In this document: positions 26,935 to 34,972 of the stretch, piece after piece
Layout: every line of letters starts with the position of its first letter
Numbering within the stretch: the stretch's first letter is position 1
Assembly (NCBI RefSeq): GCF_001274635.1
Contig: NZ_LBGV01000001.1
Location: 1,116,001 to 1,180,000, forward strand
Origin: Persicobacter sp. CCB-QB2
GTDB lineage: Bacteria > Bacteroidota > Bacteroidia > Cytophagales > Cyclobacteriaceae
DNA: 64,000 nt
Direction of reading: 5' to 3'
Program-made: the position numbers and the translations under genes
The notes under the pieces: model-generated
The model's input: only the letters and a program-made list of their open reading frames with translations
The model's database searches: none
Told to the model about the DNA's origin: nothing

Positions 26935-27172
26935 TAGCTCCCATCGTCAAATATCGTCTTGATGGATTACGGAAGCAGGTTTGGTGACTTCCCGGAATTG
27001 ATCATCGCCTTGATTTTTGCTTCCTTTTTTATCAACGAAGCTGAAGAATGAAGCAAAAGCAAGCTTGCTCAAATTTGGATAGTCAATAAATTAGGAAGTG
27101 AACTCTTATTGTGTTGAAAATGAGTAGTCTGAGGTGGGTTGATGAATTTAGCGGTGAATAACTCGGTTTAAA
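26935..27172 (-). repeat. Intergenic repeat element, copy F (reverse orientation)
   Basis: On the minus strand it starts TTAAACCGAGTTATTCACCG (complement of 27153-27172), matching the family's 5' end including CCGCTA. It continues with the reverse complement of GAAGCTGAAGAATGAAGC and AAGCAAGCTTGCTCAAATTT. The left end is eroded and approximate. Together with copy H it fills most of the 810-base gap before the rhomboid gene. Confidence 0.55.
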
Positions 27173-27414
27173 GATTGATTTATAAATAAAATGAATTGAA
27201 TTGTCGATCCAGCTTTTAATAAAAAAGCCCTTTTCCCGCCTTTGAGCGGCAAGAGGACTGGAGTACGAATATTTGGCATAAGTCAGACCAGAATGGGGGG
27301 TAGAATGTACTTTTTAAGTCATTTATATAAAATCTTTTTGTTTTGTCCCTTTGGGAGAATCCTTTCAGGAATGATTACAGTTTATTAAATAGAATTGTAA
27401 ATAAATACGAATCC
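27173..27414. other. Upstream region of the rhomboid gene
   Basis: AT-rich. Includes an AAAAAAGCCC...GGCAAG stretch (about 27220-27252) that could form a weak hairpin. The rhomboid frame is open from a TTG at 27343, so the real start may lie in this region. Confidence 0.35.
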
Positions 27415-28179
27415 ATGATCGAGCAAGAATCCAAAATATTTTACAAAAGCCTGATATATACATTTGGCTTCGTTTCTCTATTGTGGGTAGTTCGGATTTT
27501 TGAATGGATAATGGGTCTGGACTTGGGCTTTTTGGGTATTTTACCCAGAACACTGAATGGTTCTATTGGGGTTATTACCTCTCCATTAGTGCATGGTGGA
27601 TTTATGCATTTGTTATCCAATACTTTTCCCTTACTGGTTTTGGGTATTGGCCTTTTTTATTTTTATGAGCAAATCGCCAAACAGGTTTTCATCTGGATTT
27701 ATCTGGTGACAGGTCTTTGGGTTTGGATGATTGCGCGTAGTGCCTACCATATTGGGGCCAGTGGGGTGGTGTATGGCTTAGTGGCTTTTATGTTTTTTTC
27801 GGGTTTGCTGAGAAAAGATTCGAAATCTGTTGCTATTTCTTTATCCGTCTTTTTTCTATATGGAGGGATGGTTTATGGGGTGTTGCCTACAGACCCTTCC
27901 GTTTCCTGGGAAAGTCATTTATTAGGTTCTTTTGCAGGTATTGTGGCCGCCATTCACTATCGGAATGTGCCGGTCAGAATGTTGGATGGAAGTATTCCTA
28001 CACAGGTAGTACATTCAGAGGTAGATCCAGCGCCTAAGGATCTGTTTGAAACTAAGGAAGTTCCCTTTTTTTATAACGCTTCAGATAATGTGAATTATCA
28101 ATATTCCTTTAAGTCTAAGGTTAAGCCCCAAAAAAACATTCCTCCCACAGCACCCCATGCTGGGAATGAAGAAAGTTAA
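27415..28179 (+). CDS. Rhomboid-family intramembrane serine protease
   Basis: 254 residues from the ATG at 27415 (MIEQESKIFYKS), or 278 if a TTG at 27343 is used. About six hydrophobic helices. The catalytic dyad is visible: Ser in GASGVVYG and His in WESHLLGS. The L1-type segment HGGFMHLLSNTFPLLVLG is typical. The soluble C-terminal 60 residues end in a Pro/Lys-rich tail. It cleaves membrane-spanning substrates; target unknown. The gene stands alone after the repeat-filled gap, with a hairpin terminator behind. Confidence 0.88.
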   Translation: MIEQESKIFYKSLIYTFGFVSLLWVVRIFEWIMGLDLGFLGILPRTLNGSIGVITSPLVHGGFMHLLSNTFPLLVLGIGLFYFYEQIAKQVFIWIYLVTGLWVWMIARSAYHIGASGVVYGLVAFMFFSGLLRKDSKSVAISLSVFFLYGGMVYGVLPTDPSVSWESHLLGSFAGIVAAIHYRNVPVRMLDGSIPTQVVHSEVDPAPKDLFETKEVPFFYNASDNVNYQYSFKSKVKPQKNIPPTAPHAGNEES

Positions 28180-28256
28180 AAGCTTTCAGACTCTTGTAAA
28201 AATTACGGTGGTATTTTAAATAAGGGACTTTTTTTATTATTATTGCCCTCTCGATT

Positions 28257-28280
28257 AGGTGCGGGGCGCACCTTATTTTT
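28257..28280 (+). terminator. Terminator-like hairpin after the rhomboid gene
   Basis: Stem AGGTGCG / CGCACCT with a GGG loop, followed by TATTTTT. It lies 78 bases after the rhomboid stop and 19 bases before the next start; it could instead be a leader hairpin of the OmpH-like gene, because a TATTATTG box precedes it. Confidence 0.55.
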
Positions 28281-28298
28281 AATACTAAATGATTAACC

Positions 28299-28904
28299 GT
28301 GAAAAATTTCAAGTTGGCAATTAATGGCCTTTTGGCAGGTGCAGTATTATCTTTATACGCGTGTAACCAACCGACTACCCCTGCTGGAAGCACTGCCGAA
28401 GTAGCCTCCGTAAACGCTTCTTCTGCCGCTGCTGCAGGCATGAAAGTAGCTTATATCAATACTGATACATTATTGAACAACTACGGATTTTTTAAAGAGA
28501 AGCAAGATGATCTTGCCAGCAAGACCGAGAAATACCAAAAAGAATTCCAAAATCGTGCGGAAGGCTTACAGAGTGAGTTTGAAGCGTATGATAAGACCCG
28601 TGGAAGTCTGACCATCAATCAGGCAAGATCTAAAGAAGAAGAATTAATGCGTAAGCGTGATAATTTGGCGCAATACGAAGCTTCATTGAATCAGACCCTG
28701 GCAATAGAACGTAACCAAATGTTGGCAGAATTAGACTCTGTAGTTACGGATTACTTGCAGAATTATGGTTCATCCAATGCATATGATTTGGTGTTGACCT
28801 ATACAAAAGGGTCCGGCGTACTTTATGCTAATCCTAAGTTTGATATTACCAATGAGGTTTTGAAAGGCTTGAATACTGAGTTTGAAGCCAGCAAGCAAAA
28901 ATAA
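28299..28904 (+). CDS. OmpH/Skp-family lipoprotein
   Basis: 201 residues from a GTG (28299). The signal peptide carries a lipobox (LSLYAC, Cys at about 23), so the mature protein is a lipoprotein rather than the usual free periplasmic Skp. After a Thr/Ala/Ser-rich spacer the OmpH-like domain begins (KVAYINTDTLLNNYGF), followed by a long coiled coil (about 70-140) and the terminal beta-strand region (NAYDLVLTYTKGSGVLYANP). Skp-type chaperones hold unfolded outer-membrane proteins. An anchored form might work near one membrane; that is inference. Confidence 0.87.
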   Translation: MKNFKLAINGLLAGAVLSLYACNQPTTPAGSTAEVASVNASSAAAAGMKVAYINTDTLLNNYGFFKEKQDDLASKTEKYQKEFQNRAEGLQSEFEAYDKTRGSLTINQARSKEEELMRKRDNLAQYEASLNQTLAIERNQMLAELDSVVTDYLQNYGSSNAYDLVLTYTKGSGVLYANPKFDITNEVLKGLNTEFEASKQK

Positions 28905-28925
28905 TTGAACGGCAAAGTTCATTGA

Positions 28926-28952
28926 AAAGGCTCCCATTTGGGGGCTTTTTTT
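28926..28952 (+). terminator. Terminator after the OmpH-like gene
   Basis: Stem GCTCCC / GGGGGC (one G-T pair) with an ATTT loop, followed by T7. Confidence 0.8.
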
Positions 28953-29110
28953 ATTTATTTGGTTTTTATTGTACTATACATATTGAAACAATCCATGTTC
29001 ACGTTACATTTTATTATATAGAGGGATAAAATTAATAAAAGCGAATATTTTATGCTTCATTCTAAATTTGGCACCACCCTTGTGTATTATAAACTGATAT
29101 TTAATCGCAT

Positions 29111-29767
29111 ATGAAAATACTGTATTTAATATTTCTTTGGGTGAGTTTATTTGGATTCAATGGGGCTTCTGAAAAGAAGGAGCTTACAAATGAGGGCGCT
29201 GTCGTGTCTTTAGAAGAGCAAATGTTGGGGAATAAAATTATTCCTGAAGAAATACTAGATATAGTGGAGGAGGTGATGCCCCAGTATCCGGAATTATGGG
29301 ATACGCCGATTGAATTTAAATTCACCAGCATAAAAGGAATGACCATGTGTGCGCAGCCCAAAGCCTCTGTTCTTTACAGGAGTACGGATAAACGTGGATA
29401 TGTGATAAAAATGAGCGATAATGTTGATCCACTGAATGGAATGGTGGTGGCTGAAGCCCCCAGAGAAGTTTTGGTTGGTCTTATTGCCCACGAACTGGGG
29501 CATATTATGGATTATCAGCATAAAAGTAAATTGAGCATGCTGAGATTTGGAATTGGGTATGTTTGTTCCAAAAACTTCATGAGAAAGGCAGAGTATGCCG
29601 CGGACAGTTTTGCGGTTTCGAAGGGCTATGCCGCTCACGTTACCGCAATAAAAAATTATGTAATCGGAACCGAATGCTTTCCGGAGTCCTATAAAGATCG
29701 CTTGAGAAATTTTTACCCTTCCCCAGAGCAAATTGCTGTTTTGGAAGAGGAGTTTTTGGTGAAGTAG
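29111..29767 (+). CDS. Secreted zincin-type metalloprotease-like protein
   Basis: 218 residues. A signal peptide (about 1-19) is followed by a domain with HELGH at residues 127-131 (two zinc-binding His and the catalytic Glu). AEYAADSFAVSKGY (E161, D165) is the probable third-ligand helix, as in M48-like families. Pro-rich and conserved-looking CAQPKASVLYR precedes it. No membrane helix besides the signal, so it is probably periplasmic or surface located. It stands alone with its own bidirectional terminator. Substrate unknown. Confidence 0.8.
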   Translation: MKILYLIFLWVSLFGFNGASEKKELTNEGAVVSLEEQMLGNKIIPEEILDIVEEVMPQYPELWDTPIEFKFTSIKGMTMCAQPKASVLYRSTDKRGYVIKMSDNVDPLNGMVVAEAPREVLVGLIAHELGHIMDYQHKSKLSMLRFGIGYVCSKNFMRKAEYAADSFAVSKGYAAHVTAIKNYVIGTECFPESYKDRLRNFYPSPEQIAVLEEEFLVK

Positions 29768-29800
29768 ATAATGAGTTTAAAAATGAATAGGTTATAAACC

Positions 29801-29832
29801 GAAAAAGCCGACAGTTACTGTCGGCTTTTTTG
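29801..29832. terminator. Terminator after the zincin gene
   Basis: Stem AGCCGACAG / CTGTCGGCT with a TTA loop, A5 before and T6 after; can act in both directions. Confidence 0.9.
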
Positions 29833-29868
29833 TTTCTTAGGTTCTATTCTTAAGCTAAATTATTCATT

Positions 29869-30135
29869 CGAAATCCTCCTTTAATTGCTGGGAGGGAAAA
29901 ATGAAGGATTGTTACCTGTTCCAGAGTTATCCAGCAAAGCAGATGAATAAGCCTACCCAAATTTGAGCGATTTGAAATTCAAGCATGACGATGTCAAAGG
30001 GTTGATATCACATTTTTTAGCTGGACTAACTAAATCTATCAAAAAATAAATAATGTGAATGAAAGTAAAGTGAGCGCCTAAGATTAAGCTATTTTCAATC
30101 GTTCCCCACGATTAAGATAGGGCGGAATTATTGGT
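29869..30135 (-). repeat. Intergenic repeat element, copy G (reverse orientation)
   Basis: The plus strand begins TTAAGCTAAATTATTCAT (family end, reverse complemented) and contains GGGAGGGAAAAATGAAGGAT and AGCAAAGCAGATGAATAAGC, followed by CTACCCAAATTTG, all in the reverse order of copies A-C. The right end is approximate. A separate solo end-like motif (complement of 30175-30196, reading AAAGCAT...GATCCGGC) lies 40 bases further. Confidence 0.65.
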
Positions 30136-30202
30136 GAAATAAAATACCCAAATCGCCTCAGTTAATTTAATTTTAGCCGGATCGTATGCTTTAATTATAT
30201 CA

Positions 30203-30658
30203 TTAGTCTTTTGACCACATTTGGAATTTGTGATCCATTAAATCTGAAATTTTCTTGTAATTTCTCCAATTATCCTGAACGTGGTAAATGGAGGGTAGTC
30301 CATTGGCCAGAACACTCTCATAATCCTTGAGAAACTCACCTGATGCATAATAGTGATCAGCAAAGCTTTTGCCTTTTTCGTTTAAAAGATCATGACTTAA
30401 AGCACCTCCCCAAATTTCGCTTAAAAGCATAGGCGAGAGCTCCCTTAGTTTAAATCTGAAGATTTCTGTTTCTGCTTCTTCTTCAAAATATTCTGAATAC
30501 AGTTCCTGATCAATGATCCACCCCATAAACATTCCTATATGTAGATAGGCATTTTCTATGGGTAGGCTTTCCGGAAATTTGTTCAGAAAGTGAAATTTTG
30601 CATGGTCAAATAGGTCGTTTTGCATGGTTGAATCTGCAAAAATTGTGTTGGGTACCAT
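30203..30658 (-). CDS. Hypothetical protein (DUF7832-like)
   Basis: 151 residues, soluble, acidic. The stretch FDHAKFHF...FPESLPIENAYLHIGMFMGWIID resembles a family of small proteins with 'HIGMxxxW' (DUF7832-type, recalled, not checked). These occur scattered in genomes, sometimes near toxin systems, but no toxin is next to this one. Start: ATG at 30658, or the Met of MQNDLFDHAK at 30625 where the similarity begins. It stands alone; its end lies next to a solo end of the intergenic repeat. Confidence 0.7.
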   Translation of the reverse strand: MVPNTIFADSTMQNDLFDHAKFHFLNKFPESLPIENAYLHIGMFMGWIIDQELYSEYFEEEAETEIFRFKLRELSPMLLSEIWGGALSHDLLNEKGKSFADHYYASGEFLKDYESVLANGLPSIYHVQDNWRNYKKISDLMDHKFQMWSKD

Positions 30659-30804
30659 AGGCAGTATATTTACTACTTTATAAACGACTCATTATTAATA
30701 AGTTCAAATAAAGTAGTTCTATAGGTCAACTAATGGGCTAAATGAAAGAATTTCTTACGAATAGAAAATATAATAAATATTTATGCCATTCACTTCGAAT
30801 TTGG

Positions 30805-32043
30805 TCAAACTTGATGAAAAAACAAATAGGCAATGAATATTGCGGCAATAATTCCAACAAAATCTGCTATTAGTCCACAAGTGATGGCATATCGTGTTTT
30901 GCGAATATTGACAGCCCCAAAGTAAAGCGCCACCACATATAAAGTAGTTTCTGTAGACCCCTGCATTACGGATGTCAGTCTTCCTACAAAAGAATCGGGG
31001 CCGTAATTACTCATAGCTTCCACCATGAGTCCACGGGCTCCTGATCCGCTCAGGGGTTTCATCAGAGCAGTAGGCAGGGCTGGTAGAAAATCAGCGTTTA
31101 CGCCTATCATTTCAAAAGCCAGGCTCAATTGGTCAATAACAAAATCCATTGCACCTGATGCCCGGAATGCACCAATGGCCACCAGCATGGCAACTAAATA
31201 GGGGATAATTGTCACTGCAATCCCAAAAGACTCTTTTGCTCCTTCTATGAAGGCTTCATACACATTCACCTTTTTCCTCCAGCCAAAGGCCACGAACAAA
31301 GTGATGATGGTTAAAATGATCGCATTGGAAAAAATACGACTGTAAGTAGAAAGTTCTTCAGGACTTAGCAATGAAAAATAATATAGCAGCCCCAGGATGA
31401 AAGCTGAGACTCCTCCCAAATAGGCCAATATGGTCGGGTGAAATAAATTTATCTTTTGATAAATGGATACCGCTATCAAACCGGCCAGCGTGGAAAGGAA
31501 TGTCGTTAATAGAATTGGTATAAAAACATCAGCCGGATTGGCTGCCCCCATTTCCAGTCGGTAAGCCAATATACTCACCGGAAGGATGGTCAGCCCAGAG
31601 GTGTTCAAAACCAAAAACATGATTTGAGCATTGGAAGCGGTATCTTTTTGAGGATTGATTGATTGTAAACCTTCCATTGCTTTTAATCCCAAAGGGGTGG
31701 CGGCATTGTCCAGTCCCAGCATATTGGCAGAGAAGTTTAATAAAATGGGCGTGAGAACAGGGTGGTTTTCAGGGATTTCTGGGAAGAGTTTTCTGAAAAA
31801 CGGGCCAACAGCTTTATTGACCACATTTATTAAACCGGCTTTTTCACCAATCCTCATGAGCCCCAGCCAAAAAGCCATGATACCGGTGAGCATAATGGAA
31901 ATTTCAAATCCGGTTTTGGCCATCTCAAAAATTTTGTCCACCACAGCCGAAAAAACCTCATAGTTTTGAAAAAACAGGGCTTGAATGATGGCAGAGAGAA
32001 AGGCCAATAGAAAAAGCCCAATCCAAATGTAATTTAAAATCAT
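30805..32043 (-). CDS. Nucleoside-recognition / spore-maturation (SpmA-SpmB fused) membrane protein
   Basis: 412 residues from the ATG at 32043 (MILNYIWIGLF); the frame is open to 32082. Two 'Gate' domains are joined: the N-terminal SpmA-like half (GIMAFWLGLMRIGEKAGL, NFSANMLGLDNAATPLG) and the C-terminal SpmB-like half (IIPYLVAMLVAIGAFRASG, MKPLSGSGARGLM, VMQGSTETTLYV). About ten to twelve membrane helices. The family is widespread in non-sporulating Bacteroidota; transported substrate unknown. The gene is alone. Confidence 0.88.
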   Translation of the reverse strand: MILNYIWIGLFLLAFLSAIIQALFFQNYEVFSAVVDKIFEMAKTGFEISIMLTGIMAFWLGLMRIGEKAGLINVVNKAVGPFFRKLFPEIPENHPVLTPILLNFSANMLGLDNAATPLGLKAMEGLQSINPQKDTASNAQIMFLVLNTSGLTILPVSILAYRLEMGAANPADVFIPILLTTFLSTLAGLIAVSIYQKINLFHPTILAYLGGVSAFILGLLYYFSLLSPEELSTYSRIFSNAIILTIITLFVAFGWRKKVNVYEAFIEGAKESFGIAVTIIPYLVAMLVAIGAFRASGAMDFVIDQLSLAFEMIGVNADFLPALPTALMKPLSGSGARGLMVEAMSNYGPDSFVGRLTSVMQGSTETTLYVVALYFGAVNIRKTRYAITCGLIADFVGIIAAIFIAYLFFHQV

Positions 32044-32250
32044 AGATTGAAATGCTCGGGTATAAAAACACAAATTAAGCAAAGGAATTTTTAAATCCGT
32101 CTTTCTTTCAGGCTAAAGAAGAATTGTTTTTCTTTGTGCAATGCGTAGTGACCCGCGATTTCGGATTTAATGAAGGGAGTTTTTTCCCCTTAGGGAGGGT
32201 AGTGTTATTTAAATACCGACTGGTTTCGCATTTTAGTAATAATTCAAGAC

Positions 32251-32787
32251 ATGAGGAAGATCGTTTTTTTTGGCCTGATGCTCGGGCTTTTTTTCAGATG
32301 TAGTTCCATTGACGATCCGCAGTTTAGCCCTGGGGAAGTCAGCAGAATGATGACTAATGATTCCATCAAATACTGGACGGCCGTTCAGTATTTGATAGAT
32401 GGGGCTCCGGCAGCATTGGATACCTGCAATGCAAATACCTTAATTGGAAGTGATTTTGTTTTAAATGCCAAATATGATGAGTTGCAGGAAGATTTTGGTT
32501 TTGAACTTGAAAATCCATTAGGTTATTGGGTGAAGAGCACGGAGGATTGTCCTGATTTTGAATCAGATTCCATTGCCATTATGGGGGTTTGGAATGTCAC
32601 ACACCGATCGGAATATCAGCCCTTTGTTTCTGATATTTTATTAGAATATTCCGTGGACACTATTCGGACTGAAATGAAAATTCTGGATTTAACCTCGAAT
32701 AGAATTTCGGTGGAGTATTTCGATAAAAGAGTGGGGGAAGGAGGGGCAAATGTCCGACTGGATTTTATTCACCAACAGGGAAGATGA
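32251..32787 (+). CDS. Putative lipoprotein, unknown function
   Basis: 178 residues. The signal peptide ends with a lipobox-like FFRC (Cys at about residue 17), so an outer-membrane or periplasmic lipoprotein is likely. The mature part contains SRMMTNDSIKYWTA and resembles small Bacteroidota lipoproteins of the lipocalin-like size class; assignment is not secure. Stand-alone gene with a clear terminator 14 bases after the stop. Confidence 0.75.
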   Translation: MRKIVFFGLMLGLFFRCSSIDDPQFSPGEVSRMMTNDSIKYWTAVQYLIDGAPAALDTCNANTLIGSDFVLNAKYDELQEDFGFELENPLGYWVKSTEDCPDFESDSIAIMGVWNVTHRSEYQPFVSDILLEYSVDTIRTEMKILDLTSNRISVEYFDKRVGEGGANVRLDFIHQQGR

Positions 32788-32798
32788 AAATAATTGTT

Positions 32799-32827
32799 TT
32801 AACCGGGTTTTTAATCCGGTTTTTTTG
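32799..32827 (+). terminator. Terminator after the lipoprotein gene
   Basis: Stem AACCGGG / TCCGGTT (one G-T pair) with a 7-base loop, then T7. Confidence 0.85.
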
Positions 32828-33022
32828 TGTCTTTTCCATTCTTAAAAAGGAAACTGATGGATCTTTTGGGGATTTTAAATACAAATTTGGTATTTCAAGT
32901 ATTCAATTACATTTTTGCGGATTGATTGTACTTTTTTTCGTTATATTCTTATAAAAGAGAATTAAAGCCTGGTCAATTGTTGTTTTTGTTTCAGGTGAAA
33001 TAACAGAACCCAATTATATCTT

Positions 33023-34723
33023 ATGGAAACTCAGAAAGAAAAATATTTTTGGAGGAAAAACTATCCATCAGGAGTCCCCTTTGAAATCGATCCGGAAAAA
33101 TACAGCTCATTGGTTGATCTGTTTGAGGAGACGGTTTCGGTTTATTCGGATCGGATTGCTTTTAATAATTTTGATAAAGAAATTACTTATAAAGAGCTGG
33201 AGGTGTACTCCGCTCAGTTTGCTGGCTATTTGCAAGGCGAATTAGGTTTAAAAAAAGGGGATCGAATTGCTATTCAGGTTCCCAACCTGTTACAATATCC
33301 AATCGCACTTTGGGGAGCCATACGTGCAGGCTTGATTGTGGTCAATACCAATCCCTTGTATACGCCCCGGGAAATGGAACACCAGTTTAAGGATGCAGGT
33401 GTGAAGGCATTATTGATATATGAGAATTTCGCTTTCAACCTTCAGGGGATATTGAAAAACACTCCGATTGAGCAGGTGATCCTCACCGGAACGGGAGATA
33501 TGCTGGGAGGTTTAAAAGGCTGGTTGGTGAATTTTGTAGTTCGTCGTATTAAAAAATTAGTCCCTAAATTCAATTTACCCCAGGCTATCAGCTTTAAAGA
33601 AGCGCTGAAGTTGGGGAAATCTCATCCTCTGAAAAAGGTGGAGGTGGAGTCTGAGGATATTGCCTTTCTGCAATATACCGGCGGGACTACCGGGCTTTCC
33701 AAAGGGGCTATGTTGACCCACAGAAATATTGTGGCGGCACTGGAAGGTTCCACAGCCTGGGTCCGACCGGTTTTGCCGGCAGAGGGAGCGGTGATCATGA
33801 CCGCCTTGCCAATGTACCATATTTTCGCCCTGACCGCCAATTGTTTATTAGTTTTTAAATTGGGAGGAAAGAATATTTTGGTTACTAACCCAAGGGACTT
33901 GCCGGCTTTTGTGAAAATTATGAAGAATAATACCTTCAACATGATTTCCGGTGTCAATACCCTGTTCAATGCCCTGTTGAATAGAGAAGATTTCAAATCT
34001 ATTGACTTTTCTCAGTTAAAGGTTACGCTCGGTGGAGGAATGGCAGTGCAGGATGCGGTTGCCCAAAAATGGGAAGAAGTCACCAAATGCCCTTTGGCTG
34101 AAGCTTATGGCATGACGGAAACTTCTCCGGGAATCACTATTAACCCACTGGATGGTTCTCAACATATGGGAAGTATTGGCCTTCCATTTCCCTCTACGGA
34201 AGTGAAAATCATGAAGGAAAATGGCACAGAGGCTGAATTTGGAGAGCCGGGAGAACTTTGGGTGCGTGGACCGCAGGTGATGAAAGGTTATTGGGAAAGA
34301 CCGGAGGCTACTGCGGAAGTTTTTGAAGGGGATTGGTTAAAAACAGGAGATATAGCGACTGTTGACGAGGAGGGTTTTTTCAAAATTGTGGACAGGAAAA
34401 AGGAAATGATCCTAGTTTCTGGCTTTAATGTTTATCCTAATGAGGTCGAGAATATAGTAGCCTCTCACCCTAAAGTACTGGAAGTTGGTGCTATTGGTAT
34501 CCCTGATGAACGGTCAGGAGAAAAAGTGAAGGTCTGTGTGGTGAAAAGTGATGATGCTCTCACCAAAGAGGAATTAATTGAATTTTGTAAGAAGGAATTA
34601 ACGGCTTATAAGGTGCCTAAAGAGGTAGAATTTATGGAAGAGCTGCCTAAGAGCAATGTAGGGAAAATTCTCCGACGGTTGCTTAAAGAACAGGAGGGGG
34701 GGGGAGTTAATCTAAATAGATAA
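33023..34723 (+). CDS. fadD: Long-chain acyl-CoA ligase (AMP-forming)
   Basis: 566 residues. ANL-superfamily signatures: LQYTGGTTGLSKGAMLTH (P-loop), AYGMTETSPG (motif with substrate-binding residues), WLKTGDIA and DRKKEMILVSGFNVYPNEVE (hinge), plus the catalytic Lys in PKSNVGKILRR. It activates fatty acids to acyl-CoA for beta-oxidation (with EtfBA) or lipid synthesis. A paralogue lies at 62434 to the window end. The last codons run through a G9 tract (34696-34704) and differ from the paralogue's end. An IS256 element begins about 18 bases after the stop. Confidence 0.93.
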   Translation: METQKEKYFWRKNYPSGVPFEIDPEKYSSLVDLFEETVSVYSDRIAFNNFDKEITYKELEVYSAQFAGYLQGELGLKKGDRIAIQVPNLLQYPIALWGAIRAGLIVVNTNPLYTPREMEHQFKDAGVKALLIYENFAFNLQGILKNTPIEQVILTGTGDMLGGLKGWLVNFVVRRIKKLVPKFNLPQAISFKEALKLGKSHPLKKVEVESEDIAFLQYTGGTTGLSKGAMLTHRNIVAALEGSTAWVRPVLPAEGAVIMTALPMYHIFALTANCLLVFKLGGKNILVTNPRDLPAFVKIMKNNTFNMISGVNTLFNALLNREDFKSIDFSQLKVTLGGGMAVQDAVAQKWEEVTKCPLAEAYGMTETSPGITINPLDGSQHMGSIGLPFPSTEVKIMKENGTEAEFGEPGELWVRGPQVMKGYWERPEATAEVFEGDWLKTGDIATVDEEGFFKIVDRKKEMILVSGFNVYPNEVENIVASHPKVLEVGAIGIPDERSGEKVKVCVVKSDDALTKEELIEFCKKELTAYKVPKEVEFMEELPKSNVGKILRRLLKEQEGGGVNLNR

Positions 34724-34804
34724 AAATCAAGCCCCCTAAGGGGAGTGTAAACTGAACGCTGTCTCTAAAAAATTCTCCTCTCTGCAGATAAGCCCTGCTA
34801 AGCT

Positions 34805-34831
34805 AAAGAAATAATATCAAATTATTTCTTT
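34805..34831. terminator. Hairpin inside the IS, terminator-like
   Basis: Perfect 11-bp stem AAAGAAATAAT / ATTATTTCTTT with loop ATCAA, downstream of the transposase on its strand. It may end the transposase transcript or block read-through. Confidence 0.55.
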
Positions 34832-34856
34832 TGAAAGCCAAGTGTTCAGTACTTTT

Positions 34857-34940
34857 TAAGAGATGTGCTGGCTCCATGCAAGGGTAGGCGACGAAGGAGC
34901 CTATTTATATACCCTTGCGTGGATGCATGCTCATCTCTTA
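34857..34940. other. Long multi-part hairpin in the IS256 non-coding part
   Basis: Outer stem TAAGAGATG / CATCTCTTA, inner 13-bp stem CCATGCAAGGGTA / TACCCTTGCGTGG (one G-T wobble) and an apical AGGC / GCCT pairing, 84 bases in total. On the plus strand a TATTTTTG tract follows, so it can stop incoming transcription. On the minus strand it sits in the 3' UTR of the transposase. Confidence 0.6.
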
Positions 34941-34972
34941 TTTTTGTATCTGACACTTTGTTTTCTGTGGGA

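Noticed and set aside
30203..30658. Immunity protein of a secreted toxin
   Set aside because: Family resemblance alone; no toxin, Rhs or secretion gene in the neighbourhood.
32090..32180. Inverted pair TTAAATCCG / CGGATTTAA in the gap before the lipoprotein gene
   Set aside because: Spaced about 75 bases with weak internal pairing; not linked to other copies and not supported as an element.
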